From NCBI RefSeq assembly GCF_003570885.1, contig NZ_QXJC01000014.1, forward strand, positions 1 through 64,000: a stretch of 64,000 nucleotides of DNA, written 5' to 3'. Made by a program: the position numbers and the translations under genes. Below, piece by piece: positions 26,462 through 34,964 of the stretch (its first letter is position 1; every line of letters starts with the position of its first letter). The stretch is from Simplicispira hankyongi (GTDB lineage: Bacteria > Pseudomonadota > Gammaproteobacteria > Burkholderiales > Burkholderiaceae_C). The notes under the pieces were generated by a model, which worked only from the letters and a program-made list of their open reading frames with translations, was not told the DNA's origin and ran no database searches.

Positions 26462-27352
26462 ATGAGCGCACTGCCTGACAACCCTGCCAACGCGCTGCAC
26501 GGCTGGCGCCTGCGGGTCTACACCATCATTTTCGAGGCCGACACGCGCGCCGGGCGCTGGTTCGACCAGGTCTTGATAGCGTGCATTCTGCTGAGCGTGG
26601 CGGTGGTGATGGCCGACAGCGTGCCCGCCCTGGGCGCCCACTACCACCGCGCGTTCCAGGTGGCTGAGTGGATCTTTACCGTACTCTTCACGCTGGAATA
26701 CCTGGCGCGCCTGGCCACGGTGCAGCGCCCGCTGCGCTACGCGACGAGCTTTTTCGGCATCGTCGACCTGTTGGCCCTGCTGCCGACCTACCTGGCGCTG
26801 CTGCTGCCGGGCGCGCATGCACTGATCGACGTGCGCGTGCTGCGCCTGCTGCGCATCTTTCGCGTGTTCAAACTCTCGGCCTATGTGGTGGAGTACCGCA
26901 GCCTGGCGCACGCGCTGCGCGCCAGCCGGCGCAAAATCGTGGTCTTCATCTCCGGCGTGCTGATGATTGTGCTGGTCATGGGCACGGTGATGTACGTGGT
27001 GGAAGGGCCGGAAAACGGTTTCACCAGCATTCCCACCGCCGTGTACTGGGCCATCACCACCATGACCACGGTGGGTTTTGGCGACATCACGCCGCGCACC
27101 GAGCTCGGGCGATTCTTCTCGTCGGCGATGATGCTGCTCGGCTGGGGCACCCTGGCCGTGCCTACCGGCATCGTGACGGCGGAGATGGCCGCGCAGCGCT
27201 TCTCGTCCCCGACCACACTACCCACGCCGACCACGCGCACCTGCCACGAATGCCTGACCGAGGGCCATCTGCCCGAAGCGCTCCACTGCCACCACTGCGG
27301 CGCCCACCTGCCGCCCTGGCAGCACGAGCCGGGCGGCCAGGGGCATCCCTAG
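26462..27352 (+). CDS. Voltage-gated potassium channel with C-terminal zinc ribbon
   Basis: A 296-residue six-helix channel of the Kv-like bacterial family. The S4 voltage sensor is RVLRLLRIFRVFKL with regularly spaced arginines. The pore helix and filter are YWAITTMTTVGFGDITP, the potassium signature. The C-terminus is unusual: after S6 there is a short soluble tail with CHECLTEGHLPEALHCHHCG, a CxxC/CxxC zinc-ribbon-like element. No RCK/TrkA domain follows. It stands alone, divergent from the EamA transporter. Confidence 0.9.
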   Translation: MSALPDNPANALHGWRLRVYTIIFEADTRAGRWFDQVLIACILLSVAVVMADSVPALGAHYHRAFQVAEWIFTVLFTLEYLARLATVQRPLRYATSFFGIVDLLALLPTYLALLLPGAHALIDVRVLRLLRIFRVFKLSAYVVEYRSLAHALRASRRKIVVFISGVLMIVLVMGTVMYVVEGPENGFTSIPTAVYWAITTMTTVGFGDITPRTELGRFFSSAMMLLGWGTLAVPTGIVTAEMAAQRFSSPTTLPTPTTRTCHECLTEGHLPEALHCHHCGAHLPPWQHEPGGQGHP

Positions 27353-27439
27353 ACTAGATCGCGGGCGCCTGCCCGGTACACTCGGGCCTTTTCGCGCGCG
27401 ATGGGCTCTCAATCCTTGCGCGCCCCTGTTTCACACCCC

Positions 27440-28186
27440 ATGGCCGCAGACACGGCGGGCACGGCCCGCACCCGTTTGGAACTCAAAAGCGCGTCGCTCC
27501 CCGTGGTGGCGGTGCTGCTGCGCTCCCCCGACCCCGCACAGCTCGCCGCCGATCTGGCCGATCGGCTGGCGGACGACCCCGGTTTCTTCGACCACGACGC
27601 GGTGCTCATCGACCTGACACTGCTGCGCGAGCTGGACGGGGCGCTCGACTTCCCCGCCCTCTGCGCTGCGCTGCGCGCCCACTGCACGCTGCCGGTGGCC
27701 GTGCGCGGCGGCAACCCGGCGCAGATGGCCGCCGCCGCCGAGGCGGGCCTCGCGCCCGCGCCCGACGCCGCCTTCCAGCGTACCGAGGCCGCGCCGCGCG
27801 AGGTGGTGCGCGAGGTACAAGTCGAGGTCCCCATTGAAGTCCCGGTGCCCGGCCCCGGAACCCTGGTGATCGACAAACCCCTGCGCTCAGGCCAGCAGGT
27901 GTACGCGCGCGGCGCCGATCTGGTGGTGCTGGCGGTGGTGAGCTTTGGCGCCGAGGTGATTGCCGATGGCAACATCCACGTCTATGCCCCACTGCGGGGC
28001 CGCGCCATTGCCGGCGCGCGCGGCAACACGGCGGCGCGCATTTTCACGACCTGTCTGGAACCCCAGCTCGTCTCCATCGCCGGCATTTACCGCACCACGG
28101 AGGTGGCCATGCCGCCCGAGGTGCTGGGCAAACCGGCCCAGGTGCGGCTCGACGGCGAAAAGCTGCTGATCGAGCCGCTCAAGTGA
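27440..28186 (+). CDS. minC: Septum site-determining protein MinC
   Basis: A 248-residue cell division inhibitor that, with MinD, blocks FtsZ ring formation at the poles. The N-terminal domain begins LELKSASLPVVAVLLRSPD. A linker with repeated EV/PVP residues is followed by the beta-helical C-terminal domain (VYARGADLVVLAVVSFGAEVIADGNIHVYAPLRGRAIAGARG), which binds MinD. The start at 27440 (MAADTAGTARTR) fits homologues; an ATG at 27401 would add 13 residues. It is followed by minD and minE, but 371 bp with a tandem repeat separate it from minD. Confidence 0.93.
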   Translation: MAADTAGTARTRLELKSASLPVVAVLLRSPDPAQLAADLADRLADDPGFFDHDAVLIDLTLLRELDGALDFPALCAALRAHCTLPVAVRGGNPAQMAAAAEAGLAPAPDAAFQRTEAAPREVVREVQVEVPIEVPVPGPGTLVIDKPLRSGQQVYARGADLVVLAVVSFGAEVIADGNIHVYAPLRGRAIAGARGNTAARIFTTCLEPQLVSIAGIYRTTEVAMPPEVLGKPAQVRLDGEKLLIEPLK

Positions 28187-28517
28187 AACACCCCCCTATG
28201 TCGCTTCGCTCCTTCCCCCCGCTCTCGCAGCGCTGCGCGCCGCGGGCAGGGGGACGCTCCCAGCGCGGCGGGGCGGCCCTTGCGCGGGAGCCCTGGCATG
28301 GGCCGCGACCATGCCGAGCGCCACTGCGGTGCATGTACCCTGAAAACTGATGAAACACCCCCCTATGTCGCTTCGCTCCTTCCCCCCGCTCTCGCAGCGC
28401 TGCACGCTGCGGGCAGGGGGACGCTCCCAGCGCGGCGGGGCGGCCCTTGCGCGGGAGCCCTGGCATGGGCCGCGACCATGCCGAGCGCCACTGCGGTACA
28501 TAGACCCTGAAAACTGA
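28184..28517 (+). repeat. Tandem 167-bp repeat between minC and minD
   Basis: Two near-identical 167-bp units (28184-28350 and 28351-28517). Each starts with TGAAACACCCCCCTATG and ends with CCCTGAAAACTGA; the first unit begins on the TGA stop codon of minC. Only a few bases differ between units, so the duplication is recent. Diverged relatives lie at 12128-12328 and 31195-31320. No open frame or promoter consensus was recognised inside. Confidence 0.9.
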
Positions 28518-28557
28518 TACTTCATTCAACAGCAAACCCATCGAGAGACCTCTACAC

Positions 28558-29373
28558 ATGGCCAAAATCGTCGTCGTGACCTCCGGCAAGGGTGGCGTGG
28601 GCAAGACCACCACCAGCGCCGCCTTTGCCTCCGGCCTCGCCCTGCGCGGCCACAAGACCGCCGTGATCGACTTTGACGTCGGCCTGCGCAACCTCGACCT
28701 CATCATGGGGTGCGAGCGCCGCGTGGTGTACGACCTGATCAACGTGATCCAGGGCGAAGCCAACCTGCACCAGGCGCTGATCAAGGACAAAAACTGCGAC
28801 AACCTGTTCGTGCTCGCCGCCAGCCAGACGCGCGACAAGGACGCGCTCACGCTGGACGGCGTGGGCAAGATTCTCGAAGACCTGGCGGCGATGGACTTTG
28901 AATACATCGTCTGCGACTCGCCCGCCGGCATCGAGAGCGGCGCGCTGATGGCCATGCACTTTGCCGACGAGGCGCTGCTGGTGACCAACCCCGAGGTGTC
29001 GTCGGTGCGCGACTCGGACCGCATCCTGGGCATGCTCGGCAGCAAGACCAAGCGCGCCATTGAAGGCGGCGAACCCATCAAGGAGCACCTGCTCATCACG
29101 CGCTACAACCCCGGCCGGGTGCAGGAAGGGCAGATGCTGAGCTTGGAAGACATCCAGGACATCCTGCGCATCAAGCTCATCGGCGTCATCCCCGAATCCG
29201 AGGTGGTGCTGCAGGCCTCGAACCAGGGGTTGCCTGCCATTCATTTGCAGGGCACCGATGTGTCCGAGGCCTACAAGGACGTGATCGACCGCTTCCTGGG
29301 CGAAGACAAGCCGCTGCGCTTCATAGACGCCGAGAAACCTGGTTTCTTCAAACGCCTGTTCGGGAGCAAATAA
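28558..29373 (+). CDS. minD: Septum site-determining ATPase MinD
   Basis: A 271-residue membrane-associated ATPase that recruits MinC and oscillates with MinE. The deviant Walker A is VTSGKGGVGKTTTSA, followed by VIDFDVGLRNLDLIMG and the Walker B-like FEYIVCDSPAGIE. The C-terminal amphipathic membrane-targeting helix is AEKPGFFKRLFGSK. The gap to minE is 3 bp, so the two are coupled. The start is preceded by GAGAGAC. Confidence 0.97.
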   Translation: MAKIVVVTSGKGGVGKTTTSAAFASGLALRGHKTAVIDFDVGLRNLDLIMGCERRVVYDLINVIQGEANLHQALIKDKNCDNLFVLAASQTRDKDALTLDGVGKILEDLAAMDFEYIVCDSPAGIESGALMAMHFADEALLVTNPEVSSVRDSDRILGMLGSKTKRAIEGGEPIKEHLLITRYNPGRVQEGQMLSLEDIQDILRIKLIGVIPESEVVLQASNQGLPAIHLQGTDVSEAYKDVIDRFLGEDKPLRFIDAEKPGFFKRLFGSK

Positions 29374-29376
29374 GCC

Positions 29377-29643
29377 ATGGCGTCCTTCCTCTCCTTTCTG
29401 CTGGGCGAAAAGAAGAAAACCGCCAGTGTCGCCAAGGAACGCCTGCAGATCATCCTGGCGCACGAACGCAGCGGCCGCAACGCCTCCGAGCCCGACTACC
29501 TGCCCGCGCTGCAACGCGAACTGGTGGCGGTGATCAGCAAGTACGTGAAGATCAACCCCGAAGACCTCAAGGTGAGCCTGGAGCGCCAGGACAACCTGGA
29601 GGTGCTGGAGGTGAAGATTGAACTGCCTGAGGCAGCGCGCTGA
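29377..29643 (+). CDS. minE: Cell division topological specificity factor MinE
   Basis: An 88-residue protein of normal length. The N-terminal MinD-binding region contains [17 protein letters not shown], and the dimerisation domain has [19 protein letters not shown] followed by [12 protein letters not shown]. It stimulates MinD ATP hydrolysis and drives pole-to-pole oscillation. Confidence 0.96.
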   Translation: MASFLSFLLGEKKKTASVAKERLQIILAHERSGRNASEPDYLPALQRELVAVISKYVKINPEDLKVSLERQDNLEVLEVKIELPEAAR

Positions 29644-29654
29644 CTTTTTAAACG

Positions 29655-29703
29655 AAATTGGGCTCTAGCGCTTGTGCGACAAGCGCTGGCAGCTATCAAA
29701 AAA
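29655..29703. repeat. Dispersed palindromic repeat (copy 4)
   Basis: TTGGGCTCTAGCGCTTGTGC and ACAAGCGCTGGCAGCTATC, 11 bp after the minE stop codon. It forms a strong hairpin (AGCGCTTGT/ACAAGCGCT) followed by an A-run and a short T-run, so it may also help end transcription. Confidence 0.8.
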
Positions 29704-29726
29704 TGATTCTTTTTGGGTGGGCCGCG

Positions 29727-30350
29727 CTAGCGCGCGTGCTTGGCCCACTTGCCCGCGATGGCCTGCGCAATGCTCAAGGCCCGCTGGCCGGGCTGCAGCC
29801 AGGCGCTCTGGCCGGCGGCAATGGTCCCTGGCTGGTCCACAGCCAGGTAGTAGCCGCAATGTCCCGTCTGCGCCATGGTGCGGCCCGCCTGGACAAAGCC
29901 CATCACCACATTGAATTTGTAGCAGGGTTCGCGGGGCGCAGTGATGCGCAGCACACAGTCCGGGAAGTGCAGCCGGTCGCCCACAAACACCTCATGCTCC
30001 AGCAGGCCGTCGACCGTGAGGTTCTCGCCCATAAAGCCCGGCGGCAGGTCTTCGCCCAACAGGCCGACACCCCGTGCGCGCCGTTCGGCCTGCCAAAACG
30101 GGTAATGCGACGCCGGGTAGGCATAGACGGCCTTGTCCAGGCCGCCGTGCACGCTCAGGTCGGCCTGCTCGTCGCCGCCGAGGCCCAGGCGGCGCACGGC
30201 GACTGGACCCGCCACTGGGCGCTTGCCAATGCCCGAGAGCACCGAGCGCTCACCAGCGCGGAGGCGCTGGCACAGGCCGACATTGAGGCTAAGCACGCGC
30301 AGCCCAGGTGAAGGCCGAGGCGCACCAGGCTCGGCGTCTACCAGCCCCAC
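29727..30350 (-). CDS. MOSC domain protein (YiiM-like)
   Basis: A 207-residue protein of the MOSC superfamily, which includes molybdenum cofactor sulfurase C-termini and YiiM-like molybdoenzymes. Typical pieces are GGDEQADLSVHGGLDKAVYAY, the MGENLTVDGL motif and the likely cofactor-binding cysteine in ITAPREPCYKFN. The GTG at 30350 follows GAGGCG; a TTG at 30371 is the longest frame. It overlaps the end of the SH3 gene by 13 bp and is transcribed after it, so the two probably share an mRNA. Confidence 0.8.
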   Translation of the reverse strand: MGLVDAEPGAPRPSPGLRVLSLNVGLCQRLRAGERSVLSGIGKRPVAGPVAVRRLGLGGDEQADLSVHGGLDKAVYAYPASHYPFWQAERRARGVGLLGEDLPPGFMGENLTVDGLLEHEVFVGDRLHFPDCVLRITAPREPCYKFNVVMGFVQAGRTMAQTGHCGYYLAVDQPGTIAAGQSAWLQPGQRALSIAQAIAGKWAKHAR

Positions 30351-30793
30351 ACCAGTCGCCTCGACACCCAACCCATGGGGCCGTCTTCCTGCTTGATCTT
30401 GACCCAGTCGCCCTTGCGGCCCAGCGTTTTGAGGATTTCGCCGCGCGCCGCCTTGGCCAGCACGCGGCTGTGCAAGCTGGGCTTGCTGCGAATGTTGAGC
30501 ACCTGCACTTTCACCACGTGGTGCGGACTGTGGGTACTGGTCAGCGGCTTGAAAACCCAGCCACGGTCGTTCTCAAAGTCGCGAACCTGCAGCCATTGGC
30601 CTTTGTGCGACAGCACCTGCAGCGGGTAGCCCCGGCTGAGCACCCACAGCGCTTGGTGGTGGGTTCCGGCGCCGGAACGCATGTTGATCTCGGTGCGGTT
30701 GACGGCCACCATCTCGCGTGCCGTGGCGGCCGTGCTGCCCGCCAGAAGGGCCAGCGCGGTGAGAAGGGTGGGCAAGGGGTTGGCTCGAAACAT
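30338..30793 (-). CDS. Exported protein with two bacterial SH3 domains
   Basis: A 151-residue protein with a signal peptide (PLPTLLTALALLAGSTAATA) and two SH3b repeats: NRTEINMRSGAGTHHQALWV ending in GWVFKPL, and VLNIRSKPSLHSRVLAKA ending in GWVSRRL. Bacterial SH3 domains often bind cell-wall peptides. The start at 30793 has GGAG at good spacing, better than the ATG 12 codons upstream. It precedes and overlaps the MOSC gene. The function is not known. Confidence 0.85.
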   Translation of the reverse strand: MFRANPLPTLLTALALLAGSTAATAREMVAVNRTEINMRSGAGTHHQALWVLSRGYPLQVLSHKGQWLQVRDFENDRGWVFKPLTSTHSPHHVVKVQVLNIRSKPSLHSRVLAKAARGEILKTLGRKGDWVKIKQEDGPMGWVSRRLVWGW

Positions 30794-31151
30794 GGATCTC
30801 CAGTGGGTGGGCAGCGCAGCGCGCTGCATGGGGGACAGACGCGGCCCATTTTTTCAGCCTGAGCACGAATGTCAAAACGCGCCCTCCCTTTTCGCAGTGC
30901 AGCAAAGGGGCTTATGTCCAAACCATGCACAGCAGACATCCGTGACAGTGCTCAGAACGTGTTCAAGGTCTCGCAGGAGCAGCGGATTCAACCCCCGTGG
31001 TGCCAAGGCGGGGCAAAAGCATGCTGGCACCCTTTTGCCCAACCCTGTTGCCGCATGGCCAGCACACGACAGGGTGCCTACATCCCACGGATCCGTCTGT
31101 TCCTGCCTAACCCGATGATGGGCAAGCAAGGCGCCACGGCGCAAACCCCAA

Positions 31152-31175
31152 AGCAGAGCTTCGGCTCCGCTTTTT
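31152..31175 (+). terminator. Hairpin with UUCG loop and T-run
   Basis: AGCAGAGC-TTCG-GCTCCGCT forms an 8-bp stem with one mismatch and a stable tetraloop, followed by TTTT. It reads as a plus-strand terminator, but no plus-strand gene lies just upstream, so it may belong to an old or unrecognised transcript. Confidence 0.6.
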
Positions 31176-31194
31176 GACTTTAAGGCAATGCCTG

Positions 31195-31320
31195 AAGCGA
31201 ACGCGCCCTACCCAGCGCCCCCCGCGCAAGGGCCGCCCGACCGGGCTGGCAGTGTCCCCTTCCCGGAGCACGCAGCGATGCGGGAAGGGGGATGGCGCCG
31301 AAGGCGACGCAAGGGAGAGC
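31195..31320 (-). repeat. Diverged copy of the stop-codon-linked ~170-bp repeat
   Basis: On the minus strand, a few bases after the TAG of the flavin reductase gene, the blocks CGGGCGGCCCTTGCGCGGG and CATCGCTGCGTGC align with the tandem units at 28184-28517 in the same orientation relative to the upstream gene. Confidence 0.55.
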
Positions 31321-31323
31321 TGC

Positions 31324-31833
31324 CTACAAAGGGTGCTCGGTATAGAAGCGCCCACCGTGGTAGAGCAGCGGCGCCACGCCTGGGCGATGGACGCAGTGCT
31401 CCACCTGGCCGACAAAAATGACGTGGTCGCCCTCGTCGTAGCGGCTGCGGTTGAAGCATTCGAAATGTGCCACCGCACCTTCCAGCAAGGGGGCTCCGGC
31501 AACGCCTGGCGTGTGCCGCACGCCGGCCCAGCGGTCCACGCCACGCGCGGCAAAGCGCTCGGCCAGCGCTTGCTGATCCGCCGCAAGCACATTGATGGCG
31601 TAGTGCGAACCCGCCGACAGCGCCGCCATGGAGGCGGCGGCATGGGCCAGGCTCCAGAGCACCAGGGGCGGCGAGAGCGAGACCGAATTGAACGAGTTGG
31701 CCGTCAGCCCCACGAGGTGCCCGTCGGCCGCGCGCGCGGTCACAATCGTCACCCCGGTGGCAAACATGCCAAGGGCAGCGCGAAACTCGCGGGTGGAAAA
31801 TGCGGGAGAGCGGGGCTGTAGGAGGCTAGGCAC
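31324..31833 (-). CDS. Flavin reductase domain protein
   Basis: A protein of about 169 residues of the FMN-binding flavin reductase family (FRP/HpaC-like). The family start is FRAALGMFATGVTIVTA, then GLTANSFNSVSLSPPLVLWSL and the C-terminal FVGQVEHCVHRPGVAPLLYHGGRFY. Such proteins supply reduced flavin to monooxygenases or act as flavin-binding reductases. No ATG is available near the domain start; the GTG at 31833 or 31848 is the likely start. It diverges from the hydrolase gene. No partner monooxygenase is nearby. Confidence 0.82.
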   Translation of the reverse strand: MPSLLQPRSPAFSTREFRAALGMFATGVTIVTARAADGHLVGLTANSFNSVSLSPPLVLWSLAHAAASMAALSAGSHYAINVLAADQQALAERFAARGVDRWAGVRHTPGVAGAPLLEGAVAHFECFNRSRYDEGDHVIFVGQVEHCVHRPGVAPLLYHGGRFYTEHPL

Positions 31834-31914
31834 AGGGAACGGCGGCACAGGGCGGGCTATTATGTGCCCCTGATCGAAAACGTGCCGACACCTGCGGCGC
31901 CGCTGCCCCCGTCG

Positions 31915-32697
31915 ATGTCCCTGCTCCCCACGTTTACCACTCTGGGTTCCGGCCCGACCGTGCTCATGCTGCACGACGCTGACAGCGGGCACCTGAGTTT
32001 CTCCCCCCAAGTGGAAACCTTGGCCAGCCAGGGCTACCGTGCCGTGGCCTGGGACATGCCGGGCTACGGCCACAGTGCCCCGGTGGAACCCTACAATTTT
32101 CTCGGGCTGGCACGCCGCTGCCAGACGCTGATCGCAGCGCTCGAATGCGAGCACCTCACCCTGGTGGGCCATGGCCTGGGCGCCATGCTGGCGCTTGAGT
32201 TGGCGCTGCGGGCCGGCGACACAAGGGTTGACGGCCTGGTGCTGTGCGCAGGGGGGCCGCCGCTCAATGCACAGGCGCTCGCGCATTGGCACAAGGCGCG
32301 CAAGCAGACGCTGGCCGCGGGCCACTCCATGGAACAGTTGGCCGAGCGTCTCGTGCCCCAACAGGTGGGTTCTGGCGCGCTGCCCGAAGGCGCACGCCTG
32401 GCGCAACACGCCATGGCTATGGTGCACCGCGCGACCTATGCGCGCGCGCTGGACGCCATGGGCGCGTTCGGCCGCACGGCCAGCGAGCTTGCGCGCATCC
32501 ACCAGCCCGTCCTGGTGATTGGCGGCGCGCAAGACCGAAGTCTCGCGCCCGAGGCCCTGGACGCCCTGGCCCGGCTTCTGCCGGATGCCCAGCGCGTGAG
32601 CCTGCCGGGCATCGGCCACTGGCCCCAACTGGAGGCACCCGAGGCCTTTGATGCTGCCCTGCTGAGCTTCCTCGCGGCGCCGCGGGTGCTGCACTGA
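31915..32697 (+). CDS. Alpha/beta hydrolase lacking the usual nucleophile serine
   Basis: A 260-residue alpha/beta-hydrolase fold protein. The oxyanion strand (PTVLMLHDADSG), the acid in VIGGAQDRSLAPEAL and the histidine in LPGIGHWPQLEAPEAF are in place. At the nucleophile elbow the sequence is LVGHGLGAMLAL, so the expected GxSxG serine is glycine. The fold therefore seems intact but classical ester hydrolysis is doubtful. The start at 31915 was chosen; a GTG at 31864 is possible. Its TGA overlaps the ATG of the M14 peptidase gene. Confidence 0.85.
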   Translation: MSLLPTFTTLGSGPTVLMLHDADSGHLSFSPQVETLASQGYRAVAWDMPGYGHSAPVEPYNFLGLARRCQTLIAALECEHLTLVGHGLGAMLALELALRAGDTRVDGLVLCAGGPPLNAQALAHWHKARKQTLAAGHSMEQLAERLVPQQVGSGALPEGARLAQHAMAMVHRATYARALDAMGAFGRTASELARIHQPVLVIGGAQDRSLAPEALDALARLLPDAQRVSLPGIGHWPQLEAPEAFDAALLSFLAAPRVLH

Positions 32698-33620
32698 TGC
32701 GCGGCGCTCCCCTGCGGCGCGCGCTGCGCTGGCTCGCCACCTGTCTGCTGGCAAGTACCTGCCCCCTGGCCTTCGCGGAACCACGTCTGCCCATGCCGGC
32801 AGCGGCCGCTGCCTGCAGCTTGCTGGTGCCACGCCTGCCCAGTGTCTCCTACGCCACCTGCGCGGCAGCCAGGCTGGAAGAAAGCGGCGCCTTCTCGCGC
32901 AACGGTGTCCCCCTGTACTGGCGCGACGTGACCCGTGAGGCGCCGGGCAGCGCCGCGCAGGCTGACCCCTTGCGCGTGCTGGTGATTGGCGCCATCCATG
33001 GCGATGAACTCACTGCCGGGGCTTTGGCACTGCGCTGGATCACGCTGGCCGGCAAGACGCCACGCGCCGTGCACTGGCGCTTTGTACCAGTGGCCAACCC
33101 CGACGGGCTGCTGGCCAAGAAGCCCCAGCGCACCAATGCCCATGGCGTGGATCTGAACCGCAACTTCCGCACCCCAGGCTGGGACCACGACGCACCGTTG
33201 CACTGGCAAAGGCGCGCCCACAAGGACCCGCGTCGCTGGCCGGGGCCGTCGTCCCTGTCAGAACCCGAAACACGTTTTCTGAACAGCCAGATCGAGAGCT
33301 TCAAGCCGCAGCTCGTGGTGAGCATTCACGCGCCGTATGGCCTGCTCGATTTCGACGGCCCCATGGCGCCGCCACGCCAGCTGGGCGCGCTGCGCCTGGA
33401 GCAGGTGGGCGTGTTTCCAGGATCGCTGGGCTATTTCGGCGGCCTGAAAAAGGGCCTTCCGGTGGTAACCATCGAGCTGCCCAACGCTCTGCGCATGCCC
33501 AAGGAAGGGGAACAGCGCGACATGTGGGCCGATTTGCTTCGCTGGATGGATGCCCACTTGCTCACCGATGTGCGCGAGGCGCACGAAAAACCCGAACCCG
33601 GCAAGCTTTCGGTTCACTGA
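32697..33620 (+). CDS. Exported M14-family zinc carboxypeptidase (MpaA-like)
   Basis: A 307-residue protein with an N-terminal signal peptide (LRWLATCLLASTCPLAFA). The M14 zinc ligands are seen as HGDE in VLVIGAIHGDELTAG and the histidine in QLVVSIHAPYG. Substrate-binding residues lie in NPDGLL and VDLNRNFRTPG, and the catalytic glutamate in LPVVTIELPNAL. The best match is the murein peptide amidase group (MpaA-like), which releases diaminopimelate from wall tripeptide, but export to the periplasm differs from cytoplasmic E. coli MpaA. It is translationally coupled to the hydrolase gene. Confidence 0.85.
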   Translation: MRGAPLRRALRWLATCLLASTCPLAFAEPRLPMPAAAAACSLLVPRLPSVSYATCAAARLEESGAFSRNGVPLYWRDVTREAPGSAAQADPLRVLVIGAIHGDELTAGALALRWITLAGKTPRAVHWRFVPVANPDGLLAKKPQRTNAHGVDLNRNFRTPGWDHDAPLHWQRRAHKDPRRWPGPSSLSEPETRFLNSQIESFKPQLVVSIHAPYGLLDFDGPMAPPRQLGALRLEQVGVFPGSLGYFGGLKKGLPVVTIELPNALRMPKEGEQRDMWADLLRWMDAHLLTDVREAHEKPEPGKLSVH

Positions 33621-33717
33621 CAACCCCCATAGACACAGGGTAAACGCCGGACACGGCGCTGCGTGCTTGGCATCATGCTGTGCGGGCGGCCGGCAGGTGC
33701 CGCACTTCGGAGACACC

Positions 33718-34929
33718 ATGAGCACTACGCACCACCCGCGCGCCCGCGCACTGCGCGGCCTGTTGGCCTTGTGCGCCGCTCTGCCACTGTTGGCAGCAGC
33801 CCAGCCCGCAACGTCTGTGAAGCTGGGCGTCATTGGCCCCTTCACCGGCGCTTCTTCGGATTTCGGCACCCCGCTCCTCCAGGGCATCAAGCTGGCCGTC
33901 GATGAAATCAACGCCGTCGGGGGCTACCTTGGACGCCCGCTGGAATTGGTCATTCGCGACGACCAGGGGACGCCCGATGTGGGCCTCAAGGGGGCGCAAG
34001 ACCTGGTCGCCCAAGGCGTGCTCGGCACCATTGGTTTTTGCAATACCGGGGTCGCGGAAAAATCCTTGGCCGTATTCCAGAACGCCAAGGTTCCGTTGAT
34101 CATCCCCTGCGCCACGGGCACACCGCTCACCGCCAAGTACCCACCGGCCGAGAGCTATATCTTCCGCAACTCGGCGCGCGACGCCATCCAGGCACCCTTC
34201 GTGGTCAACGACCTGGTCAAGCGCGGCTGGACCAAGGTGGCGATCTTTGCCGACACCACCGGCTACGGCGAGGCGGGCTTGAAGGACGTGGAGGCCGCCC
34301 TCGCAGCACACCAGCTGCGGCCCGTGAACATCACCCGCTTCCCGCTGGGCGTCACCGATCTGAAAGACGAACTCAAGACCGCCCGCGATGCGGGCGCCAA
34401 CGTGGTCTTCAGCTACACCGTGGGCCCGGAAAACGCGGCCATTGCCAACGGCAGACGCGACATTGGCTGGAAGGTGCCACAGGTAGGTGCCTGGCCGCTG
34501 TCCTTCCCCTTCTTCATTGACGGAGCAAAAGAGGCCGCCGAGGGCGCGTTGATGGCGCAGACCTTCATTGCCGAGCCGAGCAACGAACGGCGCGCGGCGT
34601 TTCTGAGTGCCTACACCCACAAGTGGGGCAAGAAACTGGTGGTGCCCATGGCGGCGGCCCAAGGGTACGACGCGGTCTATCTGTTCACCTACGCCCTGCT
34701 GGGCATCCGCGATGGCAAGCTCAGCGGCCCGACCATAAAGACAGCCCTGGAGAATATTCCGCGGGTGTACTACGGCGTGGTGGCCACCTACGAGCATCCA
34801 TTCAGCAACAAGGACAAAGATGCACTGACCGCCAACATGCTGGTCATGGGCAAGGTACAGGCTGGCGCCGTGACATTTGCCTACCCCGAAGACGCACGGC
34901 GCAACCTGATCGTGCAGCGCAAGAAGTGA
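33718..34929 (+). CDS. Branched-chain amino acid-type ABC substrate-binding protein (LivJ/LivK family)
   Basis: A 403-residue periplasmic binding protein. The signal peptide is ARALRGLLALCAALPLLAAAQ. The mature domain begins VKLGVIGPFTGASSDFGTPLLQGIKLAVDEINAVGG, typical of type I periplasmic folds. Later parts include FADTTGYGEAGLKDVEAAL and AAAQGYDAVYLFTYALLGI. No permease or ATPase genes are next to it, so it is an orphan binding protein, as is frequent in Comamonadaceae. CGGAGA precedes the ATG at 33718. Confidence 0.9.
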   Translation: MSTTHHPRARALRGLLALCAALPLLAAAQPATSVKLGVIGPFTGASSDFGTPLLQGIKLAVDEINAVGGYLGRPLELVIRDDQGTPDVGLKGAQDLVAQGVLGTIGFCNTGVAEKSLAVFQNAKVPLIIPCATGTPLTAKYPPAESYIFRNSARDAIQAPFVVNDLVKRGWTKVAIFADTTGYGEAGLKDVEAALAAHQLRPVNITRFPLGVTDLKDELKTARDAGANVVFSYTVGPENAAIANGRRDIGWKVPQVGAWPLSFPFFIDGAKEAAEGALMAQTFIAEPSNERRAAFLSAYTHKWGKKLVVPMAAAQGYDAVYLFTYALLGIRDGKLSGPTIKTALENIPRVYYGVVATYEHPFSNKDKDALTANMLVMGKVQAGAVTFAYPEDARRNLIVQRKK

Positions 34930-34964
34930 ATTGGCAGCGCAGGTTTCGCCACCCTAGATTTCAG

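Larger units (their letters stand above)
30830..31323. other. Gene-free stretch with degenerate repeats
   Basis: About 490 bp without a supportable gene. AGAACGTGTTCAAGGTCTC at 30955 resembles the terminal repeat of the 54.4-kb element, and a diverged ~170-bp family repeat fills the right part. A terminator lies at 31152-31175. The short open frames here have no coding character. Confidence 0.6.

Noticed and set aside
27401-27439. Upstream ATG for MinC
   Set aside because: It adds 13 residues that do not fit homologues and has no ribosome site; kept only as an alternative.
28184-28517. CRISPR-like array between minC and minD
   Set aside because: There are only two units of 167 bp without short repeats and unique spacers.
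31834-32832. Long N-terminal extension of the flavin reductase frame to 502 residues
   Set aside because: The extension is antisense to the hydrolase and peptidase genes and lacks any domain; the reductase domain starts near 31833.
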